Assembly (NCBI RefSeq): GCF_001940235.1
Contig: NZ_MJIE01000001.1
Span: 682,001 to 746,000 of the forward strand
Source of the DNA: Hornefia porci
Lineage (GTDB): Bacteria > Bacillota > Clostridia > Peptostreptococcales > Anaerovoracaceae
Length of the DNA stretch: 64,000 nt
Direction of reading: 5' to 3'
Below are positions 24,955 to 35,209 of the stretch, piece after piece (positions within the stretch are counted from its first letter, which is position 1; every line of letters begins with the position of its first letter). Made by a program: the position numbers and the translations under genes. Below the pieces are notes generated by a model, which saw only the letters and a program-made list of their open reading frames with translations, had not been told where the DNA came from and ran no database searches.

Positions 24955-27399
24955 TTAATCACGCAGCACCGCATGGAAGCGCTCCTTCAGCATCTCGACG
25001 ACCTCCGCATGAGCTCTGTCGGCTTCCTCGTCGGTCAGTGTCCTGTCGCTGTTCCGGTAGGTCAGGCTGAAGGCCACGCTCTTCTTCCCGCGCCCGACCT
25101 GCTCGCCGCGGTAGACGTCGAACAGACGGATGTCCTCCAGAATGCCGGCTTCCATCTCCTTCACCGCCGCTTCAATTTTTCCGACCTCCAGATCCTCATC
25201 GACAATCAGCGCCATATCTCTGGAGGTTGCCGGATATTTCGGCGGATGCCGGTACTGCACCTCCCGGTCTGACAGTGTCAGAATCAGGTCGAAGAACAGC
25301 TCCGCACAGTATGCTCTGGTTCCGATTCCGAAGTTTTCCGCCACGTCGGGATGCAGTTCTCCCATGATTCCCAGCTCCGTGTCGTCTCCGTTGCGGTCGC
25401 GGGCAATGATGCGTGCGCATCTGCCGGGATGATAGACGCCGTACTCGCTTTCTGTAACAAAGGTAAGTTCGCCGATGCCCATCTTGTCCAGCAGGGCGCA
25501 GACCATTCCCTTCAGCGTAAAGAAATTCTCCTTTTCCCCGTAGCATCCGATACTCAGATTGCAGGACTCGTCCGGAAGCCCGTCCGGCTCCAGCAGGTTT
25601 TTCATAAAGGTATTTCCGATCTCATAAGCCCGGACGGCCTCGATATTTCTGGCGTAGTTTCTGCCCAGAACCTCCAGCATTCCCGGCGTCAGAATCGTCC
25701 TCAGAGCAGAGGTGTCCTCTCCCATCGGGTTGATCATCCGAACGAAATTCCGTTCCCAGGAATCCTGATCGATCCGGCACTGATCCAGCACTCTGTCATT
25801 GGAGAAGGAGTAGGTCTGAATCTCGTTCGCGCCCATTCCGCAGAGGGTCACGCGGGCGAGTTCTCTCAGATCCCAGTCCTTCGGGAAAGGCGCGGCCGAC
25901 GATGTGTCCGGAAGTGTCATCGGAAGATTGTCGTAGCCGTACATCCGGGCGACCTCTTCCACATAATCCACCTCCTCCAGCAGATCCTGCCGGACGGTCG
26001 GAGGAGTGATGTACATTTCGTCGCCTTCTCCTTCCACCTTCATTTCCAGTCCGTTGAAATAGGACACCATCTGCTCCCGGGAAATATCTGTTCCCAGCAC
26101 TTTGTTGATGCGGCTCACTCGCGCCATGACCGTCGGCGCCTTCTCCGGGTTCGGATAAACATCGACGGAGCCGTCGAGGACTCTGCCACATCCGAGCATT
26201 TCCACAAGCCTGCAGACGCGGTCTGCCGCGGCGGAGCAGAGATTCGGATCAATGCCCTTCTCATACCGTCCGGAAGCCTCCGTCCGCATTCCCAGAGCCT
26301 TGGCCGTAAGACGCACACTGCTTCCGAGGAAGTTGGCGGATTCAATGACCACCGTATCGGTATCCTCCACGATTTCAGAGTTCAGTCCGCCCATGACGCC
26401 GGCTACTGCCACCGGCTTTTCCGCATCGTTAATCATCAGATTATCCGCATGCAGCGTCCGCTCTGTTCCGTCCAGCGTGGTGAAGCGCTCGCCCTCCTTC
26501 GCGGTGTCCACGATAATCTCCCCGCCGGCGAGACTTCTGATATCGAAGGCGTGGAGGGGCTGCCCGTATTCCAGCATAACAAAATTTGTAATATCCACCA
26601 TGTTGTTGATCGGACGCATGCCGGCCGCCATCAGTCGCTTCTGCAGCCACCAGGGGGACTGCCCGATCTTCACATCCCGAATGACCCGCGCGGTATACCG
26701 CTTGCACAGCTCTGACCGAACCGATACCCGGATGTAATCTGCCGCGTTTTCTCCGGCCTTTTCGCATTCCGTGTCAGGATAGCGCACGGTCTTTCCGAAG
26801 GTTGCCGCAGCCTCTCTGGCCATTCCCAGCATGGACAGGCAGTCCGGACGGTTGGGCGTAATCTCGAAGTCCACGACGCTGTCCTCCAGTGCAAGGCATT
26901 CGGCGAAGTCCTGTCCCAGTTGTTCGTCCCAGTTTCCGGGCAGAATCCAGATCCCGTCTTTTGAAAACATCGGTGCAACCTTGTCATCGAATCCCAGCTC
27001 CTGCGCAGAGCAGAGCATACCGTCGCTCTCAACGCCCCGCAGCTTGCCTCGGGTGATCTTGACTCCGCCCTCTGTCTTGGGCTGGCCGTGAAGCGGTCCA
27101 GGAATCACGCTTCCGTGAACCGCGACGGGGACAAAGGCTCCCTCGAAGATATTTCCGGCTCCCGTTACCACCTGAAGAAGCTTCTCCTCGCCTATATTGA
27201 TTCCGCATACCACAAGCTTATCCGCATCCGGATGCTTCTCTATTTTATCGATTCTTCCTACTTTAACGCCGCTTATTCCTGTTCCGATTTCCGTGCAGGT
27301 TTCAATGTTCGACCCGGACATGATCATCCGATCGCAGAACTCCTTTACCGGAACATCTATATCGACGTAGTCCCTTAACCAATTAACTGATACTATCAT
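24955..27399 (-). CDS. pheT: Phenylalanine-tRNA ligase beta subunit
   Basis: 814 aa. Domain order is complete: N-terminal core and EMAP-II-like tRNA-binding domain (VGRIDKIEKHPDADKLVVCGI), B3/B4 editing region, B5 domain (RVSRINKVLGTDISREQM), catalytic-like core and C-terminal FDX-ACB (KYPATSRDMALIVDEDLEVG...). It forms an alpha2beta2 enzyme with PheS. ATG 27399 opens with the typical MIVSVNWLRDYVDIDVP. Follows pheS by 73 bases. Confidence 0.96.
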   Translation of the reverse strand: MIVSVNWLRDYVDIDVPVKEFCDRMIMSGSNIETCTEIGTGISGVKVGRIDKIEKHPDADKLVVCGINIGEEKLLQVVTGAGNIFEGAFVPVAVHGSVIPGPLHGQPKTEGGVKITRGKLRGVESDGMLCSAQELGFDDKVAPMFSKDGIWILPGNWDEQLGQDFAECLALEDSVVDFEITPNRPDCLSMLGMAREAAATFGKTVRYPDTECEKAGENAADYIRVSVRSELCKRYTARVIRDVKIGQSPWWLQKRLMAAGMRPINNMVDITNFVMLEYGQPLHAFDIRSLAGGEIIVDTAKEGERFTTLDGTERTLHADNLMINDAEKPVAVAGVMGGLNSEIVEDTDTVVIESANFLGSSVRLTAKALGMRTEASGRYEKGIDPNLCSAAADRVCRLVEMLGCGRVLDGSVDVYPNPEKAPTVMARVSRINKVLGTDISREQMVSYFNGLEMKVEGEGDEMYITPPTVRQDLLEEVDYVEEVARMYGYDNLPMTLPDTSSAAPFPKDWDLRELARVTLCGMGANEIQTYSFSNDRVLDQCRIDQDSWERNFVRMINPMGEDTSALRTILTPGMLEVLGRNYARNIEAVRAYEIGNTFMKNLLEPDGLPDESCNLSIGCYGEKENFFTLKGMVCALLDKMGIGELTFVTESEYGVYHPGRCARIIARDRNGDDTELGIMGELHPDVAENFGIGTRAYCAELFFDLILTLSDREVQYRHPPKYPATSRDMALIVDEDLEVGKIEAAVKEMEAGILEDIRLFDVYRGEQVGRGKKSVAFSLTYRNSDRTLTDEEADRAHAEVVEMLKERFHAVLRD

Positions 27400-27472
27400 T
27401 CCTGCTGTGACCTCCTCATATTGTCAAATACAGATTGCGTATTTTTCAATGTTTCTTGCTTCTGACTGATTT

Positions 27473-28495
27473 CTATTTGAACTGATTGATGAATCTCATG
27501 TCGTTCTCATACAGAAGCCGGATGTCATCAATTCCGTATTTCAGCATCGCGATTCGCTCTACGCCCATTCCGACCGCGAATCCTGTGTATTTTTCCGTAT
27601 CGATTCCGCCGACACGGTGTACGTGCGGATGCGTCATCCCGCAGCCCAGGATTTCGATCCAGCCGCTTCCCTTGCAGACGTTGCAGCCCTTCCCGCCGCA
27701 CTTGAAGCAGGAAACGTCCATCTCTGCGCTGGGCTCGGTGAAGGGGAAATGGTGAGGGCGGAATTTGGTTCTCGTTTCCGGTCCGAACAGCTGTTTAGCC
27801 ATATGATCCAGAGATCCCTTCAGATCTGCCATTGTAATGTTCTCGCCGATTACCATCATTTCCACCTGATGGAAGGTGGGAGAATGGGTGGCGTCCGGCG
27901 TGTCGCACCGGAAGCAGCGTCCGGGAATCACGATTTTATAGGGGAGCGGAAGCTCCTTCTCGGCCCGCACCTCACCGGAGGAGGTATGCGGACGGAGCAC
28001 GATGTCCTTTCCGATATAAAAGGTATCCGACATGTCCCTGGCCGGGTGGAATTCCGGCGAGTTCAGTCCGTCAAACGTGTTGAACACGGTATCGACCTCC
28101 GGACTCTCGTAAACGGAATATCCCATGGAGCGGAAAATTCCGACAATCTCGTTTATGACCTGCGTAATCGGATGTTCAACGCCGATCGTGACCTGCACGC
28201 CGGGTTCAGTGACATCGATCTTCTCTTCCCTGAACCGGGCTTCTCTGGTCTTTTCGCGAACCTGTTTCACCCGTTCCCGGAGCATTTCCTCAAACTGGGC
28301 CTTCGCCCTGTTGGCGGCCATCCCCATTTCCTTTTTCTCTTCTCTGGAGAGCTTGCCCATTCCTCTCAGAATCTGGGTCAGCTGTCCCTTCTTGCCCAGG
28401 ACGCGGACCCGGATCGCTTCGGTCTCTTCCAGAGTACCGGCTTCCTTCAGCTGCTCCCTTGCTTCCGCTAATACCTTTTCTAATTTTTCCTGCAT
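27473..28495 (-). CDS. pheS: Phenylalanine-tRNA ligase alpha subunit
   Basis: 340 aa. An N-terminal coiled coil is followed by class II motifs: motif 2 region IPGRCFRCDTPDATHSPTFHQVE and motif 3 GFAVGMGVERIAMLKYGIDDIR, plus a Cys cluster CFKCGGKGCNVCKGSG seen in many PheS proteins. It is 18 bases downstream of the RNA methyltransferase gene, leaving no room for its own T-box leader. Confidence 0.96.
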   Translation of the reverse strand: MQEKLEKVLAEAREQLKEAGTLEETEAIRVRVLGKKGQLTQILRGMGKLSREEKKEMGMAANRAKAQFEEMLRERVKQVREKTREARFREEKIDVTEPGVQVTIGVEHPITQVINEIVGIFRSMGYSVYESPEVDTVFNTFDGLNSPEFHPARDMSDTFYIGKDIVLRPHTSSGEVRAEKELPLPYKIVIPGRCFRCDTPDATHSPTFHQVEMMVIGENITMADLKGSLDHMAKQLFGPETRTKFRPHHFPFTEPSAEMDVSCFKCGGKGCNVCKGSGWIEILGCGMTHPHVHRVGGIDTEKYTGFAVGMGVERIAMLKYGIDDIRLLYENDMRFINQFK

Positions 28496-28513
28496 GTTTT
28501 CTTTACCTCATAT

Positions 28514-29284
28514 TTATTTTGTCCGCATGGCCTCGTACATCAAAATGCCGGCGGCCACGGATGCGTTCAGTGATTCCAGCGCTCCCTTCATCGGGATTCG
28601 GAGACGGACGTCCGCCTGATCGATCAGACTCCTGCTGGCGCCGTTCCCTTCATTTCCGATTACCAGTGCGATATTTTCTGTAAGGTTTACATCATAATAG
28701 ATACAGTCGCCCTCGAGACACGTCACCACAAGACGTTTCTTCAGAGGACGTATCAGATCGAATAATTCCTGCTCGGAAGCCACCGTCAGGATCGGCATCC
28801 GAAACAGCGATCCGGCTGCGGCTCTCACCACCTTGGGAGAATATACGTCCGCCGTTCCCTTCAGGCAGATCACAGCTCCGTATCCGGCGCCCTCCGCAGT
28901 CCGGATAATCGTTCCGATGTTGCCGGGATCCTGAAGCCTGTCCAGAACCACCACATTTCTGCGGGAAAGCAGCATGGGCAGCTCATCTTCCCGGCAGCTC
29001 CGCTTCTTTACGATTCCCAGAATTCCCTGGCTCGTTTCCGTCTGCGCAAGCGTATCGAACAGTTTTCTGTCCATGACATAATAACGTACAGGGAAATCGG
29101 TACTCTGACTCCAATCTTCTCTCAGAATCAGCCGGTCCAGATCCGCGCCGTATTCAATGGCCTCCTGAATCAGATTCTCTCCCTCGATCAGATATCGTTC
29201 CTCCCTGTCCCGGTACTTCTTCCGGGTCAGCCGCTGACATTCCCTGTATATTCGGTTTTCCTTCGATGAAACCCTGTTTTCCAT
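28514..29284 (-). CDS. TrmH/SpoU family RNA 2'-O-methyltransferase
   Basis: About 256 aa. An N-terminal substrate-binding domain (ECQRLTRKKYRDREERYLIEG) precedes the SPOUT domain with its three motifs: VVLDRLQDPGNIGTIIRTAEG, ALVIGNEGNGAS and IPMKGALESLNASVAAGIL. It methylates rRNA or tRNA using S-adenosylmethionine; the target nucleotide is not predictable. ATG 29284 is preferred to TTG 29296; its ribosome-binding site is weak. Such a gene next to pheS is common in clostridia. Confidence 0.88.
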   Translation of the reverse strand: MENRVSSKENRIYRECQRLTRKKYRDREERYLIEGENLIQEAIEYGADLDRLILREDWSQSTDFPVRYYVMDRKLFDTLAQTETSQGILGIVKKRSCREDELPMLLSRRNVVVLDRLQDPGNIGTIIRTAEGAGYGAVICLKGTADVYSPKVVRAAAGSLFRMPILTVASEQELFDLIRPLKKRLVVTCLEGDCIYYDVNLTENIALVIGNEGNGASRSLIDQADVRLRIPMKGALESLNASVAAGILMYEAMRTK

Positions 29285-29314
29285 GTTGTAAAGCAACTTC
29301 CGGCAATAGTATTA

Positions 29315-29341
29315 AAAAGCCGGCTTGCACCACCGGCTTTT
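29315..29341. terminator. Intrinsic terminator between ftsZ and the methyltransferase gene
   Basis: AAAAGCCGG (29315-29323) and CCGGCTTTT (29333-29341) form a perfect 9-bp stem with A and T tails on both sides, so it can work in both directions. It closes the dcw cluster's transcription just after ftsZ. Confidence 0.85.
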
Positions 29342-29356
29342 CAAAAGCTAACTTGA

Positions 29357-30493
29357 TTATTTAGTGTTCAGAAAGGTCGGGATATCGAACTTGCTGTCCG
29401 ATGGATCTTCCTCTCTGGCTCCTTCGAAAATTTTCTCCAGCGTAACCTCGGTGCCGTTGATGCCATCTTCCGTAACAATTTTCCTCGGCGAACGCGCGGA
29501 TTCCGGCAGCTTGAAATCGCTGGTATCCGGTCCGGGCTGGCCGCTCTCGAAGCCTGTCGCAATGACCGTGATGGAAATCTCGTTGTTCATCTCCTCACTG
29601 ACGGATGCGCCGAAGATCAGAATAGCCTCCTTGTCTGCCTGTTCCTCGACGAGGCTCGCGATCTCGTTCACCTCCATCATGCCCAGATCGTAACCGCCGG
29701 ATACGTACAGCAGAATCGCCTTAGCGCCGTCGATTCTCGTCTCAAGCAGCGGACTCTCGATTGCCGCCTTGACGGCCTCCTTGGCTCTGTCCTCGCCGGA
29801 GCCGTGCCCGACGCCCATATGCGCGACGCCCCGGTCGGTCATGACCGATCTCACATCTGCGAAGTCCACGTTGATCAGCGCGAAGTCCGAAATCAGGTCG
29901 GAGATGCCCTGCACGCCCTGGCGCAGTACGTCGTCCGCCATCGCAAACGCGTCGATCATCGTCGTATTCTTCTCACAGTTCTCCAGCAGCTTGTCGTTCG
30001 GAACGATGACGAGTGAATCCACATATTTCTTCAGAAAGTCCAGTCCGAGATCGGCCTGTGCCTTCCGTTTCTTGCCTTCAAATGAAAACGGTTTGGTAAC
30101 GACGCCTACGGTGAGGATCCCCATGTCCTTCGCCGCCTTGGCGATGATCGGAGCAGCGCCGGTTCCGGTGCCGCCTCCCATTCCCGCGGTGATGAACACC
30201 ATGTCAGTCCCCTCAATGAGATCCGCAATCACATCCAGCGTCTCTTCCGCAGATTTCTGTCCGATCTCCGGATTTCCGCCGGCCCCCAATCCCTTGGTCA
30301 GTTTCTCGCCGATCTGAATCTTTGTTTCAGCATTACAGCGCCCCAGCGCCTGACTGTCTGTATTAACCGCGATATACTCCACACCCTGCAGGTTCGTTTC
30401 CAGCATTCTGTTAACCGCGTTGCAGCCTCCGCCGCCGACGCCGATCACCTTTATAACAGCTCCGCTCGTCTGTTCATTTTCAAATTGCAACAT
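29357..30493 (-). CDS. ftsZ: Cell division GTPase FtsZ
   Basis: 378 aa. Tubulin signature [20 protein letters not shown], the start [17 protein letters not shown], the T7 loop region [16 protein letters not shown] and the C-terminal tail peptide DIPTFLNTK that binds partners such as SepF/FtsA. It polymerises at mid-cell to form the Z ring. CAAGGAGGCAG lies 4-5 nt upstream of ATG 30493. No ftsA is next to it, unlike many Firmicutes. Confidence 0.97.
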   Translation of the reverse strand: MLQFENEQTSGAVIKVIGVGGGGCNAVNRMLETNLQGVEYIAVNTDSQALGRCNAETKIQIGEKLTKGLGAGGNPEIGQKSAEETLDVIADLIEGTDMVFITAGMGGGTGTGAAPIIAKAAKDMGILTVGVVTKPFSFEGKKRKAQADLGLDFLKKYVDSLVIVPNDKLLENCEKNTTMIDAFAMADDVLRQGVQGISDLISDFALINVDFADVRSVMTDRGVAHMGVGHGSGEDRAKEAVKAAIESPLLETRIDGAKAILLYVSGGYDLGMMEVNEIASLVEEQADKEAILIFGASVSEEMNNEISITVIATGFESGQPGPDTSDFKLPESARSPRKIVTEDGINGTEVTLEKIFEGAREEDPSDSKFDIPTFLNTK

Positions 30494-30565
30494 TTATACT
30501 GCCTCCTTGGATCCCATATTAGTGATATTTTATCATATAATATGGACATTTGCACGAATTTTTTA

Positions 30566-31423
30566 TTAAAATGAGGGAGAAAACGATATATAATTATGAT
30601 CTCCCAGCGATATCGTCCCGCGCTTTGTCTTATTCTGATACAGTTTGTTGATCACCTTCTGCAGGTTGCCGCTGTCGATGGCCTTTTTCATCTGTTCCGG
30701 CGTCCCCTTTACAATCAGCGTATCGTACACGTACGCCCGTATCGTGCGCTTCTGCACTTTTATCTTCTTGAAGTACAGATCGCCCCGGCTCATGGTGGAA
30801 ACCATTTCCAGCGTCTCCCTCAGTGTTTCCTTCTCTTCCGCACGGACCGTTTTCCCGACTCTGATGCGGCTCAGTGTCAGACCGGAAAGCGTCGTAAGCT
30901 TGGGATCTGTTCTGGCGATCCGGAGCACCCGTCCCTCCTCGTCGATGACGACATAACGGTTGCCGTAAACGATTGCGGCGACCTGCTTTCTCTCTGTCAC
31001 CTGTATCTCCAGCGTGGACGGCAGATGTCGCTTCACCTTCACCTTTGCAAAATAAGGATCCTGCAGGAGACGTTCCCGTATCTCTTTTTTCCCGGGACGG
31101 AACACCAGGTTTCTTCCGGTGACCGCACCGCTCATATTGATGACCTCCTCGTCAGTGTAATACACATTTCCCGATACCGTGACTGTCTTGATATTGAATA
31201 CCGGTGACGCCAGAAACACGGCGCACACTGCAATGAGAATCAGCGCGATCAGAAACCGCCTCAGCAGATTCTTCTTTCTGCGTTTTTTCTTTTTCCGGGG
31301 GATCTCCCTGTACGGAATATCTTCCGCCGCGCCCGGATCTTCCATATTCGGCTGCTCCGCGTCCGATACCTCCGCGGATGCTGCTTCAGCGGAAGCAAGA
31401 CGTGTGTATTTTTCCTGCTCCAT
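30566..31423 (-). CDS. ftsQ: Cell division protein FtsQ/DivIB
   Basis: 285 aa. A charged cytoplasmic N-terminus (RKKKKRRKKNLLRR), one membrane segment (FLIALILIAVCAVFLASPVF) and a POTRA domain (IKTVTVSGNVYYTDEEVINMSG) followed by the FtsQ beta domain (VYGNRYVVIDEEGRVL). It scaffolds the divisome outside the membrane. It starts 9 bases after murG. Confidence 0.88.
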   Translation of the reverse strand: MEQEKYTRLASAEAASAEVSDAEQPNMEDPGAAEDIPYREIPRKKKKRRKKNLLRRFLIALILIAVCAVFLASPVFNIKTVTVSGNVYYTDEEVINMSGAVTGRNLVFRPGKKEIRERLLQDPYFAKVKVKRHLPSTLEIQVTERKQVAAIVYGNRYVVIDEEGRVLRIARTDPKLTTLSGLTLSRIRVGKTVRAEEKETLRETLEMVSTMSRGDLYFKKIKVQKRTIRAYVYDTLIVKGTPEQMKKAIDSGNLQKVINKLYQNKTKRGTISLGDHNYISFSPSF

Positions 31424-31432
31424 CGTTTTCCC

Positions 31433-32533
31433 TCACAGGCTTTTCCTGATTTCTTCGTAAATAAGCTCCGCGGAATTATGGGGAACACAGCTTCGGCTCG
31501 CTTCTCCCATGGCGTTTCTTTTCTCCGGATCCGATTCCAGCCTGTTCACCTCGGCGATCAGCCGTTCCGGCGTCAGTTCTTTCTCCTCGATTAAGACGGC
31601 GCCGCCCCGGTCCGCAACTGATCTGGCGTTAAAATACTGATGATTTCCCGTAACGTTCGGTGAAGGAATCAGAATGGACGGACGGCCGCTGACACAGATT
31701 TCCGCCACAGACAGCGCCCCTGCCCGGCCGATCACCAGATCCGCCGCCGCAAGATAGCCCGGCATGTCGCTGATGTATGAGCATACACGGATATTCTGTC
31801 CGGTTTCAATCCCCTGCCTCCGGATTTCTTCACAGATTTCATCATAATACTGGCTGCCCGTTCCGAAGAGCAGAACCTTCCCGGAGCATCCCTGAAATGT
31901 TTTCATCAGTTCAAACACCACTTCATTGATGCGTTCGGCGCCCTGACTTCCGCCGAAGGAAAACACCGTGAACTGATCCTCTCCGATTTTCAGTCTGTCC
32001 CGCGCTTCTTTTCTTCCCACGCGGAAAAAACTGTCCCGCACCGGATTTCCGGTTACCACATGCTTCTCCGGTTCATGAAAATAATCCGACGCCTCCGGAA
32101 AACCCAGAAATACTTTGTCCACAAAACGCTCCAGGCTTTTGTTGGCCATGCCCGGAAACGCGTTCTGTTCATGAATAAAACACCTCGCACCGTAACGATG
32201 CCCCGCGTACAGCACCGGAAAGCACACGTAACCTCCGCTCCCGATGACCGCCTCCGGCCTGAACCGCTTCATAATGCGCATAGACTGACTGATCCCCCGC
32301 AGCGTCGTGAACCCTGTGTCCACGATCTTGAGGGCGTTGCTTCGGTCAATCCATTTCGCCGCAACCATCTCCATCGGATAGCCGGTTCCCGGCACGATGT
32401 CCTTTTCCAGACCGATTTCATTGCCGATATAGAGAATCTGCGAATCCGGCTCTCTTTTTTTTATCGCGTCCGCAATGGCGATGGCGGGATAAATATGTCC
32501 GCCCGTTCCACCGCCAGTTACAATCGCTCTCAT
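31433..32533 (-). CDS. murG: UDP-GlcNAc lipid I transferase MurG
   Basis: 366 aa, GT28 family. N-terminal G-loops MRAIVTGGGTGGHIYPAIAIA, the FIHEQNAFPGMANKSL motif, and the C-terminal donor site (VFSFGGSQGAERIN, GRAGALSVAEICVSGRPSILIPSP). It adds GlcNAc to lipid I to make lipid II at the inner membrane face. ATG overlaps the ftsW stop by ATGA. Confidence 0.96.
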   Translation of the reverse strand: MRAIVTGGGTGGHIYPAIAIADAIKKREPDSQILYIGNEIGLEKDIVPGTGYPMEMVAAKWIDRSNALKIVDTGFTTLRGISQSMRIMKRFRPEAVIGSGGYVCFPVLYAGHRYGARCFIHEQNAFPGMANKSLERFVDKVFLGFPEASDYFHEPEKHVVTGNPVRDSFFRVGRKEARDRLKIGEDQFTVFSFGGSQGAERINEVVFELMKTFQGCSGKVLLFGTGSQYYDEICEEIRRQGIETGQNIRVCSYISDMPGYLAAADLVIGRAGALSVAEICVSGRPSILIPSPNVTGNHQYFNARSVADRGGAVLIEEKELTPERLIAEVNRLESDPEKRNAMGEASRSCVPHNSAELIYEEIRKSL

Positions 32534-33759
32534 ATCAAACTCTCTCTTTCTCTGCGTTCACGCTCGCGCTCCCGCACGCGCTGGACGCGGTTCTGTTTCT
32601 TCTTTTTCTGTTCCGGGTTCAGCGTCCTGCTCTGTCTCGAGATATTCAGGACAACCCCGGCCATCCCCATGAATATCCACAGTGCGTTTCCTCCGTAGCT
32701 CACAAAAGGCAGCGCAATACCGGTAGGAGGCATGGAAGATGTGACCACCGCCACATTAAGCACCACCTGAATTCCGATCATCAGCGTAACGCCGCCGGCC
32801 AGCAGCATGCCGAACTGATCCGGCGCGTTTATGGCCACCATACTGCACCTCCATACGAGAAGCACGAACACAAGCATCAGGATCAGAACCCCCACAAGAC
32901 CCAGCTCCTCGCCGATAATCGCGAGGATGAAGTCATTCTGCGGTTCGGGAAGATACAGATTCTTCTGCACGCTTTTTCCCAGCCCGAGGCCGAACAGCCC
33001 TCCGGTTCCCAGCGCCAGCAGCGACTGCACCGCCTGGAATCCGTCACCCTGCGCATCCCTGAACGGATCGGTGAAACTGGTCAGACGGTCTCCCCAGTAG
33101 GTTCCGGTCTGACTGAGGATGAACAGTCCGCCGCCGCCGAGCACGAACGCTCCGATGAGGTACCTCCACTGAAGCCCTGACAGAAACATCATTCCCGCAA
33201 TAATTCCGACGACAGTGATCGCCGTGGAAAGATTCGGCTGCTTGATGATCAGCATCCCCAGCAGCGCCATGAGCGCCGCCATCGGAAGAACGCCCCGCTT
33301 CAGGGACAAAACCCGGTTCGGTTCATCCGCGAAAAAGGACGCCGTGAATAAAATCGCCGCGACCTTCGCGATTTCTCCCGGCATGATGGACAGCGGGCCC
33401 ATCCGCAGCCAGCGCGTCGCTCCGTTCGTAGTCACGCCCAGCGGCGTAAACAGCAGCACCAGGAGCACGACGCTCAGAATCAGCAGTACCCAGTCAAACC
33501 TCCGGTAGAGATGATAGTCCACCACCGATGTGACATACATCAGCGCCGCGCCCGTCAGTGCGAAAAAAAGCTGTTTCCGCAGATATGTGTACGGCGTTCC
33601 GCTGTAGTTGATCGAATTATAATAACTCGCGCTGAACACCATCACGACCCCAAAGATCACCAGGATGACCACCAGAAGAAGCACCGTGAAGTCGCACTGT
33701 CTCAGTCTTTTCAGGATGCTGAGTTCCTCTGATAACTTCGTTCTCGACCGCTTTTTCAT
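32530..33759 (-). CDS. ftsW: Septal peptidoglycan glycosyltransferase FtsW (SEDS)
   Basis: 409 aa with about ten membrane helices. SEDS features include GATRWLRMGPLSIMPGEIAKVA, LYLPEPQNDFILAIIGEELG with the catalytic Asp, and GIALPFVSYGGNALW. The C-terminal tail is very basic. It polymerises lipid II with its partner class B PBP, encoded upstream in the same cluster. It starts immediately after murD. Confidence 0.94.
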   Translation of the reverse strand: MKKRSRTKLSEELSILKRLRQCDFTVLLLVVILVIFGVVMVFSASYYNSINYSGTPYTYLRKQLFFALTGAALMYVTSVVDYHLYRRFDWVLLILSVVLLVLLFTPLGVTTNGATRWLRMGPLSIMPGEIAKVAAILFTASFFADEPNRVLSLKRGVLPMAALMALLGMLIIKQPNLSTAITVVGIIAGMMFLSGLQWRYLIGAFVLGGGGLFILSQTGTYWGDRLTSFTDPFRDAQGDGFQAVQSLLALGTGGLFGLGLGKSVQKNLYLPEPQNDFILAIIGEELGLVGVLILMLVFVLLVWRCSMVAINAPDQFGMLLAGGVTLMIGIQVVLNVAVVTSSMPPTGIALPFVSYGGNALWIFMGMAGVVLNISRQSRTLNPEQKKKKQNRVQRVRERERERRERESLI

Positions 33760-35133
33760 TTACACTCCCAACCGCGCGACACATTCCTTGAAATGCTCTC
33801 CGCGCTGTTCGTAGCTGTCATACATGTCCCAGCTCGCGCATGCCGGCGACAGCAGAACCGTATCGCCCGGTTCAGCCAGCTCCGCCGCTTTCTCCACGCA
33901 CTCTGCCATGTCTCTGCAGTATACATAATCTGAAAATCCCGCCCGGTCGGCCGCCTCCTGAATCAGATGCGCGTCCCGTCCCAGCAGAACAAGCTTCTTC
34001 ACTCTTCCCGGGAACTCTCTGACGAATCCGTCAAACTCCTGTCCCTTGGCGTCTCCACCCGCAATCAGAACAATGTTCCGTTCAATCGCCTTCAGCGCCG
34101 TAATCGACGCGTCCGTGTTCGTTCCCTTGGAATCGTTGTAATATCTGACGCCGCCGTGCTCACCGCAGAACTCAATCCGGTGCTCCACGCCCCGGAATTC
34201 ACAGATCCCCTTCCGGATCGCCGCCGGATCGACGCCTGCGAAATAACAGATCGCCGCCGCCGCCAGCACATTCTGCAGATTGTGCTTTCCGATGATGCGG
34301 ATGTCCTCTCTCCTGCAGATTTCTGTCAGCTCTCCGTCCCTTCCGCGAATCACCAGTCTGTCGTCTTTCACAAAGGCCCCGAACTCCAGCTCCTCCTCGA
34401 CGCTGAACGGAACCACACCCGCTCTGCAGCCCTTCGCCAGCGCATAACAGGCCTTGTCGTCATAATTGATCACGAGCCATCCGTCCGCGGACTGATTGGC
34501 AAAGATTTTCGCTTTTGCCGCACCGTAGGCCTCCATCGTATGGTGCCGGTTCAGATGGTCCGGCGTAAGATTCAGGATTGCTGAAACCACCGGCTTGAAA
34601 TACCGCGTCGTCTCCAGCTGAAAGCTGCTGCATTCCGTGACGAGCCAGTCCTGCTCTTCCGCTGCGGCAGAAGCGCTGATCACCGCAACTCCGATATTTC
34701 CCACGACATGGGTCTTTCTCTTCGCTTTGACAAAGATCTCGCCCACCAGCGTCGTTGTGGTCGTCTTTCCGTTGGTTCCGGTAATCGCCACATAATTCCC
34801 CCTGCCTATCCGATAGGCGATTTCAAGCTCTCCGATAATCTCCGCGCCTTTTTCCTTTGCCTCTTGAACAAAGGGAAGTTCCGGGCTCACTCCCGGGCTG
34901 AGCACCAGCATATCGAAGCAGCCCATATCCGGCGGCATCGTATTCAGATAAAACTGCGCGCCCTGGGTGCGAAAGAAATTCAGCAGGTTCCCGTCAAGGT
35001 CCTCTTCCTTCTTCGAGTCCTGCACCGACACCAGCGCCCCCAGCCGAAGCAGCGCCTGCGCCGCAGCGATTCCCGAACGGCCGAAGCCGACCACCAGGAT
35101 CCGCATCCCCTTCATATTTTCTCTGTTCGTCAT
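33760..35133 (-). CDS. murD: UDP-N-acetylmuramoylalanine-D-glutamate ligase
   Basis: About 457 aa, Mur ligase. Rossmann start MRILVVGFGRSGIAAAQALL, P-loop ITGTNGKTTTTTLVGEI, the ILNLTPDHLNRHHTMEAY block and YNDSKGTNTDASITALK. It adds D-Glu to UDP-MurNAc-L-Ala in the cytoplasm. ATG 35133 (MTNREN) has GGAG 9 nt upstream; TTG 35160 with GGAGGAG 7 nt upstream is an equal alternative. Confidence 0.95.
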   Translation of the reverse strand: MTNRENMKGMRILVVGFGRSGIAAAQALLRLGALVSVQDSKKEEDLDGNLLNFFRTQGAQFYLNTMPPDMGCFDMLVLSPGVSPELPFVQEAKEKGAEIIGELEIAYRIGRGNYVAITGTNGKTTTTTLVGEIFVKAKRKTHVVGNIGVAVISASAAAEEQDWLVTECSSFQLETTRYFKPVVSAILNLTPDHLNRHHTMEAYGAAKAKIFANQSADGWLVINYDDKACYALAKGCRAGVVPFSVEEELEFGAFVKDDRLVIRGRDGELTEICRREDIRIIGKHNLQNVLAAAAICYFAGVDPAAIRKGICEFRGVEHRIEFCGEHGGVRYYNDSKGTNTDASITALKAIERNIVLIAGGDAKGQEFDGFVREFPGRVKKLVLLGRDAHLIQEAADRAGFSDYVYCRDMAECVEKAAELAEPGDTVLLSPACASWDMYDSYEQRGEHFKECVARLGV

Positions 35134-35209
35134 TTTCATCATCTCCATCCAGATCCTCAATGCTTTTCTCCTCCGGCAGAGACTGTCGCGGAGCACTTCA
35201 TAATTCCTC

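Noticed and set aside
28496..28513. A T-box leader for pheST
   Set aside because: Only 18 bases separate pheS from the upstream gene, and no T-box sequence is visible near it.
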